Source: Tumebacillus flagellatus (GTDB lineage Bacteria; Bacillota; Bacilli; Tumebacillales; Tumebacillaceae). From it: a stretch of DNA of 64,000 bases. Below the pieces are notes generated by a model, which searched no databases, was not told the DNA's origin, and worked only from the letters and a program-made list of their open reading frames with translations. Shown in pieces: positions 10,981-21,200 of this stretch (position 1 is the first letter of the stretch; each line of letters starts with the position of its first letter). Made by a program: the position numbers and the translations under genes. Where the stretch lies: the NCBI RefSeq assembly GCF_000714935.1, contig NZ_JMIR01000020.1, positions 1-64,000 on the forward strand, written 5' to 3'.

Positions 10981-13900
10981 TTACTTCGAGCCCTCCCCAA
11001 GCATTCTTTGAATCTCTTCCTCACTCAACCCGTCCAACTCACCCAGCAGTTCCGCTTCGATCAGTTCATCAATCAACTTTGCCTGGCTGGCAACAGTCGG
11101 ATGATCAAAAAACGCGGCGATGGGGAACTCCATTTCGAACGCGGTCTGCAAACGTGACACCACTTGCAAAGCCAAAATCGAGTCGCCCCCGAGTTCATAG
11201 AACTTAGACTCCACACTGACCGCTTCCTTACCCAGCACAGCAGACCAGATCGCGGCAACCTGTTCTTCCATCTCGTTGCGCGGCGCTACATATTCCTGCT
11301 CCGAAACCATGGCGTCAACGTCCGGCTTCGGCAAACTTTTTCGATCCGTCTTGCCGTTGGGAGTCAGCGGAATCTCGCCGACCGGCATAAACATCGAGGG
11401 AATCATATACTCCGGCAACTGCTCTGCCAAAAACTTTCGCAGCGACTCGGCTGTTACCGATTGGTCGTTTTTCGGCACCACGTACCCGACCAACCGTTTC
11501 TCCATCGTGTCTTTCTGCCAAACCGTCACGGCGCACTTCTCGACGCCCGGGTGTTGGGCCAGCACCGATTCCACCTCGCCGATCTCAATCCGAAAGCCGC
11601 GAATTTTCACTTGGTCGTCACTGCGACCCAGAATCTCAAGCGTTCCATCCGGCAGATAGCGTGCGAGGTCGCCCGACTTATACATGCGCCCGCCCGAGGT
11701 CCCGCTAAAGGGATCTGCCAAAAAACGCTCTGCCGTCAGGTCCGGGCGGTTCAAGTATCCGCGTCCGACGCCTCGGTTGGCGATGTACAACTCCCCTTTT
11801 GCCCCGATCGGCACCGGTTGACGTTCCTCATCCAAGACGTACAGCTTGGTGTTGATGATCGCGCGGCCCATCGGCAGGAACGGCAGTGTTTCTCCACCTG
11901 CTGAGACATACACCGTGGAGTAGACGGTCGTTTCGGTCGGACCGTACAAATTCACGATGACCGCCGGTGTTTTTGCCCGAAGGTTCTCGATGAAGGCGGT
12001 CGGCAACGGCTCCCCGGCGAACCACCATGTTTGTAACGAGGCAAGGAACCGTTGCGAACCCGGTTCATCGAAAAGCATTTTGCCGCGGGACGGCGTGGTC
12101 TGCATCATGGTCACCGGGCCGATGCCGTACTGTTGCGGCAGTTGTAAAAAACGATCGTAATTGCCGTACTGTTCGCCGTCATACGGCACCAAAACCGTCG
12201 TGATTCCTTGGCAAACAGTCCAAAACAGCTCCGCCACCGAGATGTCAAACGAGATCGACGCCAGAGCCAACATGACATCGTCTCCCGTCGGCGGGTTCAC
12301 ACGACTCAAATCAACGAACAGGTTCACCACGCTGTGATGCTCGATCATAACCCCTTTGGGCTTGCCGGTGGAACCGGAAGTGTACAGGAGATACATCAGC
12401 CCGTGACTGTCCGTCATGGGCTCTGGATTTCCGTCCGGCCGCGCAGCCAACTCCTGTGCCTCTTCGTCCAAACACAGCACGCGCGCACCATGATCGGGCA
12501 GTTTGTCCCGCAAGGAACGAACCGTCAACACGATCGGGCAGTTCGCATCTTCCAAGATGGCGGAGAGACGTTCTTCCGGATACGTCGGGTCCAGCGGAAC
12601 ATAAGCACCGCCAGCTTTGAGCACACCGTACAGCGCGGGCGGCAAGTCGGAAGTTCGCTCCAGATAGACGGCAACCAACGTGTCTTTTTGCACACCCCAT
12701 TCACGCAGTCGATGCGCCAATTGATTGGCTCGGGCGTTCAGTTCCCGATACGTGAAGGCATGCCCGTCGCAGACGATCGCCACCGCGTCCGGTGTGCGCT
12801 CCACCTGCAACTCAAACATCTGGTGCACGGTGTCATAAGGAACCTCATGCTCCGTTTGATTGAGTGTAACCAAGAGGTGTTCCAACTCTTGATCCGTGAG
12901 AATGTTCAGGTTTTTTACCGGAGTATCCGGCTGCTCTACCGCATGACGCAAAAGCAATTCCAGAGAATCCAGCATTCGCTGTGCGTCTTGTTGTCCGTAC
13001 AGAACCTCATCGTAAGCAAGCACGAATTCCAAGGAACCGGTGTGCTCGCAACAGACCAGTTTCAATTTGCAAGAGGGGTCCGATTCAAACAGACCCACCC
13101 GTTGAAACGTAAACTGCGGCCCTTCTTCGGCAGCCGGATGTACATGAAAAGCGAATCCAAACGGGCTCCCGACACCCCCTCTGTCATACTCTTGCCAAGA
13201 AGCGGCCAGTTCCAGCTCTTGGCGAACCGTGTCTGCCGCCTCCGCGAAAGATTGACTCATCTGTTGCAGGCCGAGCACGGGAACGCTTTTGCTCAACGGA
13301 CCCACGACGGTTTGCAAATCGGGAATGGCTCGCCCGTCCAACACGACGTTGACAGGGACCACATCGCCTGCATACCGGCTTAACAACGATTGCCAAGCCG
13401 TCAAAACTGTTGCAGTGGTTGCCAGTTCAGCCATTGACGATCCAACCGCAATCGGGTTCGGAACCGTCCGCCGTGCGAACGCCGTTCGGGGAACATGCGG
13501 TTCGCCGATCCGTCGTTCCAGCGGCTGCGTATACACACTCTCTTCCACCTGGGAGAGGGCCTGACGAACTTTTTGCCAATGGGTCAGCCCCCCGATGGCG
13601 TCTTCCTCGGCAAGCAGTTCGTTTAACCACTCCACCACTTCCAAGTACGGAATGGGTTCCTCGCCGTCACTCAGCCGACTCTTCATGTTTTGAGCGGCGG
13701 CCAACGATTCCTCGCCCAACAGGGTTAACGAAGGCACATCGGCAATTTGAGAAGAAGCTGTTTGGATTAAACAAAATTTATTTTCGGATAATTCTATTAA
13801 TTCAGCATGTAACAAACTTCCATTTATCTGCTCATAAGTACCCGCATCTCTCGCGTCACTCATCAGTTTCTCAACCAGCAACTTTTCGTCTGCTGTCCCG

Positions 13901-14091
13901 AGTTCCTCCCGAATCGACTCCCCATTCGTCTGGGAAAGGCTGGCGTGCGAAACACCAAATCGTTCCGTTGTTGCCTGATAGGCATGGCGCAATGCTCCCG
14001 CATCGACGCGGCCAGACAACAGAAATGCAGTCTGCACAACGGATTCTTGACGCAGATCAACATCGCTTTTCGAATTCACATACCCGCTCAT
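10981..14091 (-). CDS. NRPS module with degenerate condensation domain: C*-A-T
   Basis: About 1036 residues. The first ~400 residues have condensation-domain character but no HHxxxDG: the equivalent stretch reads TASSQIADVPS, and the N-terminal C1 motif is missing, so it is probably inactive in condensation. Then come A (about 420-920, with LLYTSGSTGKPKG) and T (about 990, LGGDS). The A code by eye is DIAQWALVY, which I do not recognise. The tail (LSEEEIQRMLGEGSK) closely resembles the tail of the PKS at 18280-23835 and probably docks to the next NRPS. I chose ATG 14091 because GGGGTG lies 5 nt upstream; an in-frame TTG at 14124 would add 11 residues. It is the first gene of the leftward operon. 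Its A-T could be served by the orphan terminal C domain of the rightward NRPS, or it could be a true starter; the sequence does not decide. Confidence 0.93.
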   Translation of the reverse strand: MSGYVNSKSDVDLRQESVVQTAFLLSGRVDAGALRHAYQATTERFGVSHASLSQTNGESIREELGTADEKLLVEKLMSDARDAGTYEQINGSLLHAELIELSENKFCLIQTASSQIADVPSLTLLGEESLAAAQNMKSRLSDGEEPIPYLEVVEWLNELLAEEDAIGGLTHWQKVRQALSQVEESVYTQPLERRIGEPHVPRTAFARRTVPNPIAVGSSMAELATTATVLTAWQSLLSRYAGDVVPVNVVLDGRAIPDLQTVVGPLSKSVPVLGLQQMSQSFAEAADTVRQELELAASWQEYDRGGVGSPFGFAFHVHPAAEEGPQFTFQRVGLFESDPSCKLKLVCCEHTGSLEFVLAYDEVLYGQQDAQRMLDSLELLLRHAVEQPDTPVKNLNILTDQELEHLLVTLNQTEHEVPYDTVHQMFELQVERTPDAVAIVCDGHAFTYRELNARANQLAHRLREWGVQKDTLVAVYLERTSDLPPALYGVLKAGGAYVPLDPTYPEERLSAILEDANCPIVLTVRSLRDKLPDHGARVLCLDEEAQELAARPDGNPEPMTDSHGLMYLLYTSGSTGKPKGVMIEHHSVVNLFVDLSRVNPPTGDDVMLALASISFDISVAELFWTVCQGITTVLVPYDGEQYGNYDRFLQLPQQYGIGPVTMMQTTPSRGKMLFDEPGSQRFLASLQTWWFAGEPLPTAFIENLRAKTPAVIVNLYGPTETTVYSTVYVSAGGETLPFLPMGRAIINTKLYVLDEERQPVPIGAKGELYIANRGVGRGYLNRPDLTAERFLADPFSGTSGGRMYKSGDLARYLPDGTLEILGRSDDQVKIRGFRIEIGEVESVLAQHPGVEKCAVTVWQKDTMEKRLVGYVVPKNDQSVTAESLRKFLAEQLPEYMIPSMFMPVGEIPLTPNGKTDRKSLPKPDVDAMVSEQEYVAPRNEMEEQVAAIWSAVLGKEAVSVESKFYELGGDSILALQVVSRLQTAFEMEFPIAAFFDHPTVASQAKLIDELIEAELLGELDGLSEEEIQRMLGEGSK

Positions 14092-14198
14092 CAAAACACC
14101 CCAGTTTAGAATTTCTTCTATCAAAGCTCAATTTTAATCAAACAGAAAAATAAACATCAACCAAATTGAAGTATAGAAAAACCAATTTGACCAACTCT

Positions 14199-14227
14199 AT
14201 AATCTCTAATTAAGCATCAATTGTCAA
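14199..14227 (-). promoter_or_regulatory. Predicted sigma-A promoter of leftward NRPS operon
   Basis: On the minus strand a perfect TTGACA (14227-14222) is followed after 17 nt by GATTAT (14204-14199, 4 of 6 consensus). Transcription would start near 14192, about 100 nt before the NRPS start. Its -35 lies about 35 bp from the -35 of the divergent promoter, so both operons could be co-regulated. Confidence 0.6.
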
Positions 14228-14261
14228 CGTCGACATGTAAATTCCACAGAAACAGATCGTA

Positions 14262-14291
14262 TTGACATTACATAAATCTGAAGAATATAAT
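14262..14291 (+). promoter_or_regulatory. Strong sigma-A promoter of FAAL-PKS-NRPS operon
   Basis: Perfect TTGACA (14262-14267) and perfect TATAAT (14286-14291) with an 18-nt spacer, in AT-rich DNA. The transcript would start near 14298 and have an untranslated leader of about 140 nt before the TTG start at 14436. Confidence 0.8.
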
Positions 14292-14356
14292 TTTACTCCA
14301 ACAACATCATTATTTCCTCGACCCTGATTTATCTAGTTTAAAACCGTTCTATTCTT

Positions 14357-14391
14357 ATTCGATTTCCCCGTTTGAAGAAGGCAAATCGAAT
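14357..14391 (+). promoter_or_regulatory. 9-bp inverted repeat in the 5' leader of the FAAL operon
   Basis: ATTCGATTT (14357-14365) and AAATCGAAT (14383-14391) are perfect inverted copies separated by 17 nt. It lies downstream of the promoter and 30 nt before the ribosome binding site. It could be an operator for a dimeric regulator or an RNA hairpin. No U-run follows, so it is not an obvious terminator. Confidence 0.4.
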
Positions 14392-14435
14392 CCGCGTTTG
14401 TCGAACCCATGTTGCGTTACGAGGAGGAATCGGCT

Positions 14436-16205
14436 TTGTTTTCCACAGTAGTTGATGCGCTTGAACACTGGAGCAACACCCATGCCGACTTGATGGCACT
14501 CACGTATCTCGGAGAAGACGGAGAAACCGAAGAAGCCCGTCTCACCTTCACGGAACTCGTGCAGCGTGCCCGGTTGATCGGTGCAGCGCTGCTCGAACGG
14601 GGCGCAACCGGTCAGCGAGTTCTCTTGGCGTATCCCTCTGGAAGTGAGTATGTGACCGCGTTCTTTGGTTGCCTCTATGCCAACGCGATCGCAGTGCCTG
14701 TGACCTCGCCGAAGATCACGCGCCCGGATCGTCGCTTTGAAGCGATTCTAGAGGATTCAGAAGCGAAGATCGTCCTCACGTCCAGTTCCATCCTTCACGC
14801 TTTGCAAGCTCAAGAAAACCGGTTCACCCAACAGTTTGGTGATGTGCAATGGCTTGACACTCACGACTTGGACACCTCCAATCTGGAACCGTGCCCGGTG
14901 CCCAACGTCAACCCGGATACGGTTGCGTTTCTTCAGTACACGTCCGGGTCCACCTCCAAACCGAAGGGCGTGATTGTCACACATGGGCATATCATGCGCC
15001 ATCTGGTGATTGCGTCCGAAGCGATCGGGGTCTGCGAAACCACGACGTTTGTGAGTTGGCTTCCGCTCTTTCACGACATGGGTCTGATCGGCAACGTTTT
15101 CTCCCCGGTGCTAAACGGACGTCATGTCGTTCTCATGTCCCCGCTCACGTTCATCAAACGCCCGTTGCGCTGGTTGAAAGCGATCGACCGCTACAAAGCC
15201 GACATCACCGCCGGGCCGAACTTTGCCTATGATCTTTGCGTGCGCAAGGCCAAGCCGGAAGATTTGCAATCTCTGGATCTGTCCAGTTTGCGTGTGGCGG
15301 TGACCGGTGCGGAACCGGTTCGCTATGACACGGTGCGTCGGTTTGATGAAACGTTCGCTCCGTGCGGGTTGAAAGCGACGACCCTGTGCCCGAGCTATGG
15401 CATGGCGGAAGCAACGCTCATGATCAGCGGTTCCTCCTATGAAGAAGGTTATACGTCCCTGCAGGTGGACAAGCGGGCGTTGTTGGAAAACCGTGTTCAG
15501 CCTGCCGCTGCCCCGGATCAGGAACTGGTGCTGATCGGTTGCGGACGTCCGCTCAACGCCGTCACGGTGCGCATCGTCAATCCGCAAACGCGGGTTCCCT
15601 GCCCGCCCAACGAAGTCGGGGAAATCTGGGTGTCGGGTCCGCAAGTCGCGGGCGGCTATTGGAACAACCCGCTCGTCACAGAAGAAACGTTTCAAGCGAC
15701 ATTGCCTGACGAGCCGGGTAAAGTATTCCTTCGCACCGGCGATTTGGGCTTTCTCCATGAAGGCGAAGTGTTTATCACAGGCCGCCACAAAGACCTGATC
15801 ATCATCCGTGGACAAAACCACTATCCGCAAGACATCGAATGGACCGTCGAAAACGCGCATCCGTTCGTTTCCACAGACAACACCGCCGCTTTTTCCATCG
15901 AAGCGGACGGTGAAGAGAAATTGGTCATCGTCACCGAAGTGGAGCGACAGTACCGCAAACACGACCTCGCCGAAGTCGTGACCGCCATCCAAGCCGCCGT
16001 GTCCGAGCGTCATGAACTGCAGGCGCACGCGGTCATCATCTGCAGCCCCGGCGCAGTTCCGAAAACGACGAGCGGCAAAATCCAACGCAAAGCTTGTCAA
16101 CAAAAATTTGTTGACATGAGGCTCTCCACGCTTCATGCCGTCATCAAAAACAGACATGTGCCCAACTGGGGACTGGTGGAAAGCGGCAACGATACTGCCA
16201 ACTGA
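14436..16205 (+). CDS. Fatty acyl-AMP ligase (FAAL)
   Basis: Activates a free fatty acid with ATP and passes the acyl group to a carrier protein, here most likely the ACP at 17994. About 589 residues, usual FAAL size. It shows the AMP-binding P-loop YTSGSTSKPKG, the FAAL-like stretch SWLPLFHDMGLIG, PSYGMAEATL, and RTGDLGF with a C-terminal lid. It resembles FAALs more than CoA ligases in the region after the P-loop. I chose TTG 14436 because GAGGAGG (14421-14427) lies 8 nt upstream; an in-frame ATG at 14409 has no ribosome binding site and would put GAGGAGG inside the gene. First gene of the rightward operon, followed after 16 nt by the dehydrogenase. It implies a lipopeptide product. Confidence 0.93.
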   Translation: MFSTVVDALEHWSNTHADLMALTYLGEDGETEEARLTFTELVQRARLIGAALLERGATGQRVLLAYPSGSEYVTAFFGCLYANAIAVPVTSPKITRPDRRFEAILEDSEAKIVLTSSSILHALQAQENRFTQQFGDVQWLDTHDLDTSNLEPCPVPNVNPDTVAFLQYTSGSTSKPKGVIVTHGHIMRHLVIASEAIGVCETTTFVSWLPLFHDMGLIGNVFSPVLNGRHVVLMSPLTFIKRPLRWLKAIDRYKADITAGPNFAYDLCVRKAKPEDLQSLDLSSLRVAVTGAEPVRYDTVRRFDETFAPCGLKATTLCPSYGMAEATLMISGSSYEEGYTSLQVDKRALLENRVQPAAAPDQELVLIGCGRPLNAVTVRIVNPQTRVPCPPNEVGEIWVSGPQVAGGYWNNPLVTEETFQATLPDEPGKVFLRTGDLGFLHEGEVFITGRHKDLIIIRGQNHYPQDIEWTVENAHPFVSTDNTAAFSIEADGEEKLVIVTEVERQYRKHDLAEVVTAIQAAVSERHELQAHAVIICSPGAVPKTTSGKIQRKACQQKFVDMRLSTLHAVIKNRHVPNWGLVESGNDTAN

Positions 16206-16221
16206 AAGGAGCAATGAGTCG

Positions 16222-17976
16222 ATGCGCGTTTTTGATCAATATCTCGCCGCGGAAGATATGGAACGGTACTTGGGGGACCCCTTGTGCCCAGGCAGCCGCA
16301 TCTCATTTCAACGTGTGGTCGAGTTGGACGAAGCCGATCAATATCCGCAGGAGTTTCTTTCCCGCCTGCATGAATGGGGGTACATGAACTATCTGGTTCC
16401 CAAGCCGTTCGGCGGGCAATTGCGCTCGTTGGAGGAACTGTTTGCCCTCAGCCGCGTCATTGCCCGGCGCGACCTGACGAGTGCCGTTGCAACCGGCGTT
16501 TGCTTGCTCGGTGCTCTGCCGGTATGGCTTCGCGGCACCGACTCCCAACGGGCAAGAGCGGCAGAACTGCTGATGGGCGGCGGAAAAATGGGGTTTGCAC
16601 TTTCGGAGAAGGAACGAGGGCACGACCTCATCGCCAATGACCTCAGCGCTTGGGCGAATGAAGAGGGACACTACCTGCTGAACGGAGAAAAATGGACGAT
16701 CGGCAATGCTACCCGCTCCGACGCGCTCACGTTGTATGTGAAGACAGCCGACACCAACAATCCGCGCAGCCACTCGATTTTGTTTGTCGACAAAAAAGAC
16801 CTCAACCCCTCCACCTTCGAAAACACGCCGAAAATTAAAACGCTCGGACTTCGCGGCCACGACCTCAGCGGCATTCGCTTCCAAGACAGTCCGGTTTCGC
16901 AAGACACAATGGTGGGGCAACCCGGTGACGGCTTGCTGCTCGCGACGCAAACCACGCTGATCACCCGTTCCCTGTGCAGCAGTTTCATGCTCGCCTCCGC
17001 CGATACCCTCTTGCGCTCCACGTTGCAATTTGCCAAAGAGCGCCATCTGTACGGCAAACCGGTCACCGACATGCAATACGTGAGAGCGACGCTTACGGAA
17101 GTGTTCGTCGACACGTTGATCGCCGACTGCCTCGCCACCGTCACGATGCGCGGACTGCATGTCATTACGGATCAAGCAAGCATTTGGGCCGCTGCCGTCA
17201 AGTATTTCGTGCCCACCAGCATCGAGCGTTCGCTCCTGACTCTGAACGGCATCCTCGGGGCCCGTTTCTTCCTGCGGGAAGAACATCAGTTCGGCATCTA
17301 TCAAAAGTTTTACCGCGACGCGCCGATTGTCAGCGTATTCGAAGGCGGGTCCTACTCCAATTTGCAAGCCATTGCCCTGCAACTTCGTCAATTGCTCAAG
17401 CCGAAAGCCACCGAACCGCAAGCGTTGCGCGCGGAGCTGGAAGCGATCTTCGATTTGCAACACCCTGTGCCGGAATGGCTCGACGCTTCCCAACTCGATC
17501 TGCACAGTCATGGACGAAACACCGCACTCGACGGTTTGGACCTTATCGACGAGTTGATGCGTGATCGGATCTCGGACCGGGTCGCCGAAGCAACGCGGGA
17601 TGAAATCGCCGCGCTGATCGAGGAGTTGAAATCGCAAGTCGAATCGCTTCGCACACTGACTCGCAAACTGCACCCGGACAAGTCGTCCGATCAAATGGAA
17701 GTGGCACGCCGGTACGTTCATTTGCACACCGCAGCCATCGCGGTGCACACGTGGTTGTTCAACCCAGAACATCCCGCCGATTTTTTCCGTACTGGAGAAT
17801 GGCTGGTCTTGGCGTTGCGCCGCCTGTTGTACGGAGAAAATCCCAGCATGGGCTTTGCTCCCCGTGCCGACTATGTCGAAAACGTGTTCCAAGCCTTGGA
17901 AACGTTGTTTGAAGAAAATCGTCTGTTCGCGTTGGTGCCGATTTCCTTGGGTGCCCAAAACGAAGGCGCGATCTAA
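16222..17976 (+). CDS. Acyl-CoA/acyl-ACP dehydrogenase-like flavoprotein with C-terminal extension
   Basis: 584 residues, against about 380-400 for standard acyl-CoA dehydrogenases; the last ~190 residues are an extension I cannot assign. Family signs are an FAD-contact region (GFALSEKERGHDL), the middle beta domain with LNGEKWTIGNA, and the C-terminal helical domain. VFEGGSY carries the Glu at the usual catalytic-base position. Between a FAAL and a free ACP, its likely role is to introduce an alpha,beta double bond into the ACP-bound fatty chain before PKS extension. This is inferred from context and from similar FAAL-dehydrogenase-ACP sets in lipopeptide clusters. AGGAG lies 10 nt before ATG 16222; a longer in-frame start at 16135 would overlap the FAAL and is unlikely. 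Confidence 0.88.
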   Translation: MRVFDQYLAAEDMERYLGDPLCPGSRISFQRVVELDEADQYPQEFLSRLHEWGYMNYLVPKPFGGQLRSLEELFALSRVIARRDLTSAVATGVCLLGALPVWLRGTDSQRARAAELLMGGGKMGFALSEKERGHDLIANDLSAWANEEGHYLLNGEKWTIGNATRSDALTLYVKTADTNNPRSHSILFVDKKDLNPSTFENTPKIKTLGLRGHDLSGIRFQDSPVSQDTMVGQPGDGLLLATQTTLITRSLCSSFMLASADTLLRSTLQFAKERHLYGKPVTDMQYVRATLTEVFVDTLIADCLATVTMRGLHVITDQASIWAAAVKYFVPTSIERSLLTLNGILGARFFLREEHQFGIYQKFYRDAPIVSVFEGGSYSNLQAIALQLRQLLKPKATEPQALRAELEAIFDLQHPVPEWLDASQLDLHSHGRNTALDGLDLIDELMRDRISDRVAEATRDEIAALIEELKSQVESLRTLTRKLHPDKSSDQMEVARRYVHLHTAAIAVHTWLFNPEHPADFFRTGEWLVLALRRLLYGENPSMGFAPRADYVENVFQALETLFEENRLFALVPISLGAQNEGAI

Positions 17977-17993
17977 GAGAGGGGTTTTTGTTA

Positions 17994-18245
17994 ATGTCGA
18001 AACAAACGCCGGAAGCGATTCAAGAATGGATCATTGATCAGATCTGCGAACTGACAGATCTTGAGGCGTCCGAAATTCATCCGGAAGAGCCGTTTGCAAG
18101 CTATGGGTTGGATTCCATGTCGACCGTCACGCTCGTCGGCGATCTGGAAGAATGGCTCGGCCTTCGATTGGCGGCCACCTTGCTGTGGGATTATCCCACC
18201 ATCGATGCCCTGTCTGTCTATTTAGCAGAACTCTCTGCCGATTGA
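17994..18245 (+). CDS. Free-standing acyl carrier protein
   Basis: 83-residue carrier protein with the phosphopantetheine motif YGLDSMS (Ser near residue 42) and acidic helices, normal for an ACP. GAGAGGGG lies 9 nt before ATG 17994; an in-frame TTG two codons upstream is less likely. It sits 17 nt after the dehydrogenase and 34 nt before the PKS. It most likely receives the acyl group from the FAAL, holds it during desaturation and delivers it to the ketosynthase of the next gene. Confidence 0.93.
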   Translation: MSKQTPEAIQEWIIDQICELTDLEASEIHPEEPFASYGLDSMSTVTLVGDLEEWLGLRLAATLLWDYPTIDALSVYLAELSAD

Positions 18246-18279
18246 ACGATACTCTGCACCTGCATACCAGGAGGAAAAC

Positions 18280-21200
18280 ATGGAACCTATTGCGATCATC
18301 GGCATGGCCTGCCGATTTCCCGGTGCTGACGGGGTCGACAGTTTTTGGGAACTGATAAAAAACGGGGTAGACGCCATCCAAGAAGTGCCGAATGATCGTT
18401 GGCGCTTGGACACATTCTACGACGAATCCCGCACTCGACCGGGCACCATGAGCACGCGCTATGGCGGTTTTTTGTCCCGAATCAGCGAATTCGATGCGCA
18501 GTTCTTCGGGATCTCGCCTCGTGAAGCAGCAAACATGGACCCGCAACAACGTCTTTTGCTGGAAACGGCATGGGAAGCGTTGGAATCTGCGGGTCTTGTA
18601 CCCAAACAACTTGCCGGCAGCAAAACCGGTGTATTTGTCGGGATCATGAATTATGATTACGGCAACATGCAATCGCGCAATCCGGAAGATATCAATCCGC
18701 ACAGCGGACCGGGCAGTCAGGGCTGTATGGCCGCAAACCGCCTGTCCTATTTCTTTGATTTCCGCGGCCCGAGCTTGTCCATCGACACCGCGTGTTCCTC
18801 CTCGCTCGTCGCCGTTCATCAGGCTTGCTTGAGCTTGCAGTCTGACAATGCCGGCCCGATTGCCCTCGCCTGCGGAGTCAACGTGATCCTCTCGCCCACC
18901 GGGAATGTTTTCTTCAGCACGGCGGGTTTGATGACCGCAGACGGCCGTGCCAAAACGTTCGACGCAAGCGCAAACGGATTTGCCCGCAGCGAAGGAGTCG
19001 GCGTGCTGGTTCTCAAGCCGCTTGCCAAAGCGTTGGAAGAGGGAGACCCGGTTCTTGCCGTGATTCGCGGAAGTGCGATCAACCAAGACGGACGCACCAA
19101 CGGCATCATGGCACCGAACCGCTTCTCGCAAGAAGCCCTGCTTCGCGAAACCTATGCCAGAGCCGGGATCAACCCGAGCCAAATCCAGTATGTGGAGACG
19201 CATGGAACAGGCACGCTGCTCGGTGATCCCATCGAAGCAAACGCGCTTGGCACCGTGCTGAGTGAAGGCCGTGACCCGGAAGACCGTTGCCCGATCGGTT
19301 CGGTAAAAACCAACATCGGCCACACAGAATCGGCGGCCAGCATGGCCAGTGTGATCAAAGTTGTACAGATGCTCCGGCACAAATTGATTCCGCCGAGCTT
19401 GCATTTTCAAACACCGAACCCGTATATTCCGTTCGATTCCCTGCCCTTGCGCGTGCCGACAGAATTGGAACCGTGGCCGCAAGGAACCGGATCGAGACTC
19501 GCCGGAGTCAGTTCCTTCGGCTTCGGCGGAACCAACGCCCATCTGGTGTTGGAAGAAGCTCCGGCAAGCACCGCCAAGCCCGCAAGGCCCGCTTCTGCAG
19601 ATCGTTCCGCTGCTGAGCCCTTTCTGTTGCCGCTCTCCGCGCGTCACCCTGACGCCTTGCGTGCGTTGAGTCAATCCTATCTGCAGCGTTTGACGGAGAA
19701 TTCGGATCTCGCGCTTGACGATGTGGTCTATACAGCAAGCCTCAAACGCACACAGCACGACTATCGACTCGCGATCGTCAGCGATTCGACAGAGCAACTG
19801 ATTCAACAGCTCCAAACATATCTGGCGCAAACCTCTCATCCCGATCTGGTCACGGGACACCGTGCACCCGCCCGCCAATTAAAGCTCGTCTATGTCTTCA
19901 CCGGACAAGGTTCGCAGTGGTGGGGCATGGGACGTCAATTGTTGCAAAATGATTCATTTTTCGAACAAAAATTAATCGAATTATCGAAACAATACGAAAC
20001 CATCTCTTCGATCTCCGTGCTTGACGAGCTGTTGGCACAGGAGGAACATACGCGTCTCGATCAAACTTGCATCGCGCAACCGGCGTTGGTTCTGCTTCAA
20101 GTGGCACTGGTCGAGTGGTTGCGCGCGCATGGAGTCGAGCCGCACGGTGTGATTGGACACAGCATCGGGGAAGTGACTGCCGCTTATATCGCGGGCATCC
20201 TCACACTTGACCAAACGCTTCAGCTCCTCCATCACCGCAGCCGCATCATGCAAAAAGCGACCGGAACCGGACGCATGGCGACCGTCCGCTTATCTGCGGA
20301 GGAAGCGGTTCCCTATTTGCAAGGTCTTGAAAACCGTGTCAAAGTGGCAGTGGTCAACGAGCCCGCTTCGTGCGTGCTTGCCGGAGACACAGAAGCGATG
20401 GCCGAGTTGGAGGCAACGTTCCACTCCGCATCCGTCACCATGCGCTATCTCCCTGTCCAGTACGCGTTCCACAGCCCCCAACTCGAACCCTACCAAGCGG
20501 AATTGCAGCAAGCTCTCGATTTCCTGACGCCGCAAAAAGCCTCGTTGAAGATCTGGTCCACACGTACAGGCAAACTCAGTGACGGAACCGAATACGACGC
20601 GTCCTACTGGGGACGCCAGATGTGCGAAAGGGTGCAGTTTTCCGCAGCCGTTCAAGCGTGCGCCCTGGAAGGGATCACCCATTTTATCGAAATCGGTCCG
20701 CATCCTGTGTTGACCGGTCAGATCAAAAAGTGCCTCCACCACATCGACAAAACCGGCTTGATCGTGCCTACCCTGCACCGCGAAGAAGGAGAGCGCCGTC
20801 AGTTGCTCCGCGCGCTTGGCACCCTGCACGCCAACGGGTACAACCTCAACTGGAACCGACTTTCGCCGCGCGGACAGGTGGTTCGTCTCCCCGCCTATCC
20901 GTGGCAACGAGAACACTTCTGGTTCGAACCCAACGCAACCGCTGCGGACTTTTGGGAGCGCACGCAAGACGCGCCGATCGACAAAACTCTGCATCCGCTG
21001 CTGGGTTCCGCCGTTTCTCTGGCCCATCCCATGGCCGCGAACATCTGGCAGAGCCAAGTGAACAAATCTCGCCACCCCTGGCTTGACGATCATCGGATTC
21101 AAGGCAAAGTTGTCGTTCCGGGAACGTCTTATTTGGAAATCGCCTTGGCAGCCCTTCGTGCCCAGCGCGGCGATGGTGTGTACACACTGCGCAATTTGGA

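Noticed and set aside
14409-14435. ATG 14409 as the FAAL start
   Set aside because: No ribosome binding site before it, while GAGGAGG inside this stretch is ideally placed for TTG 14436.
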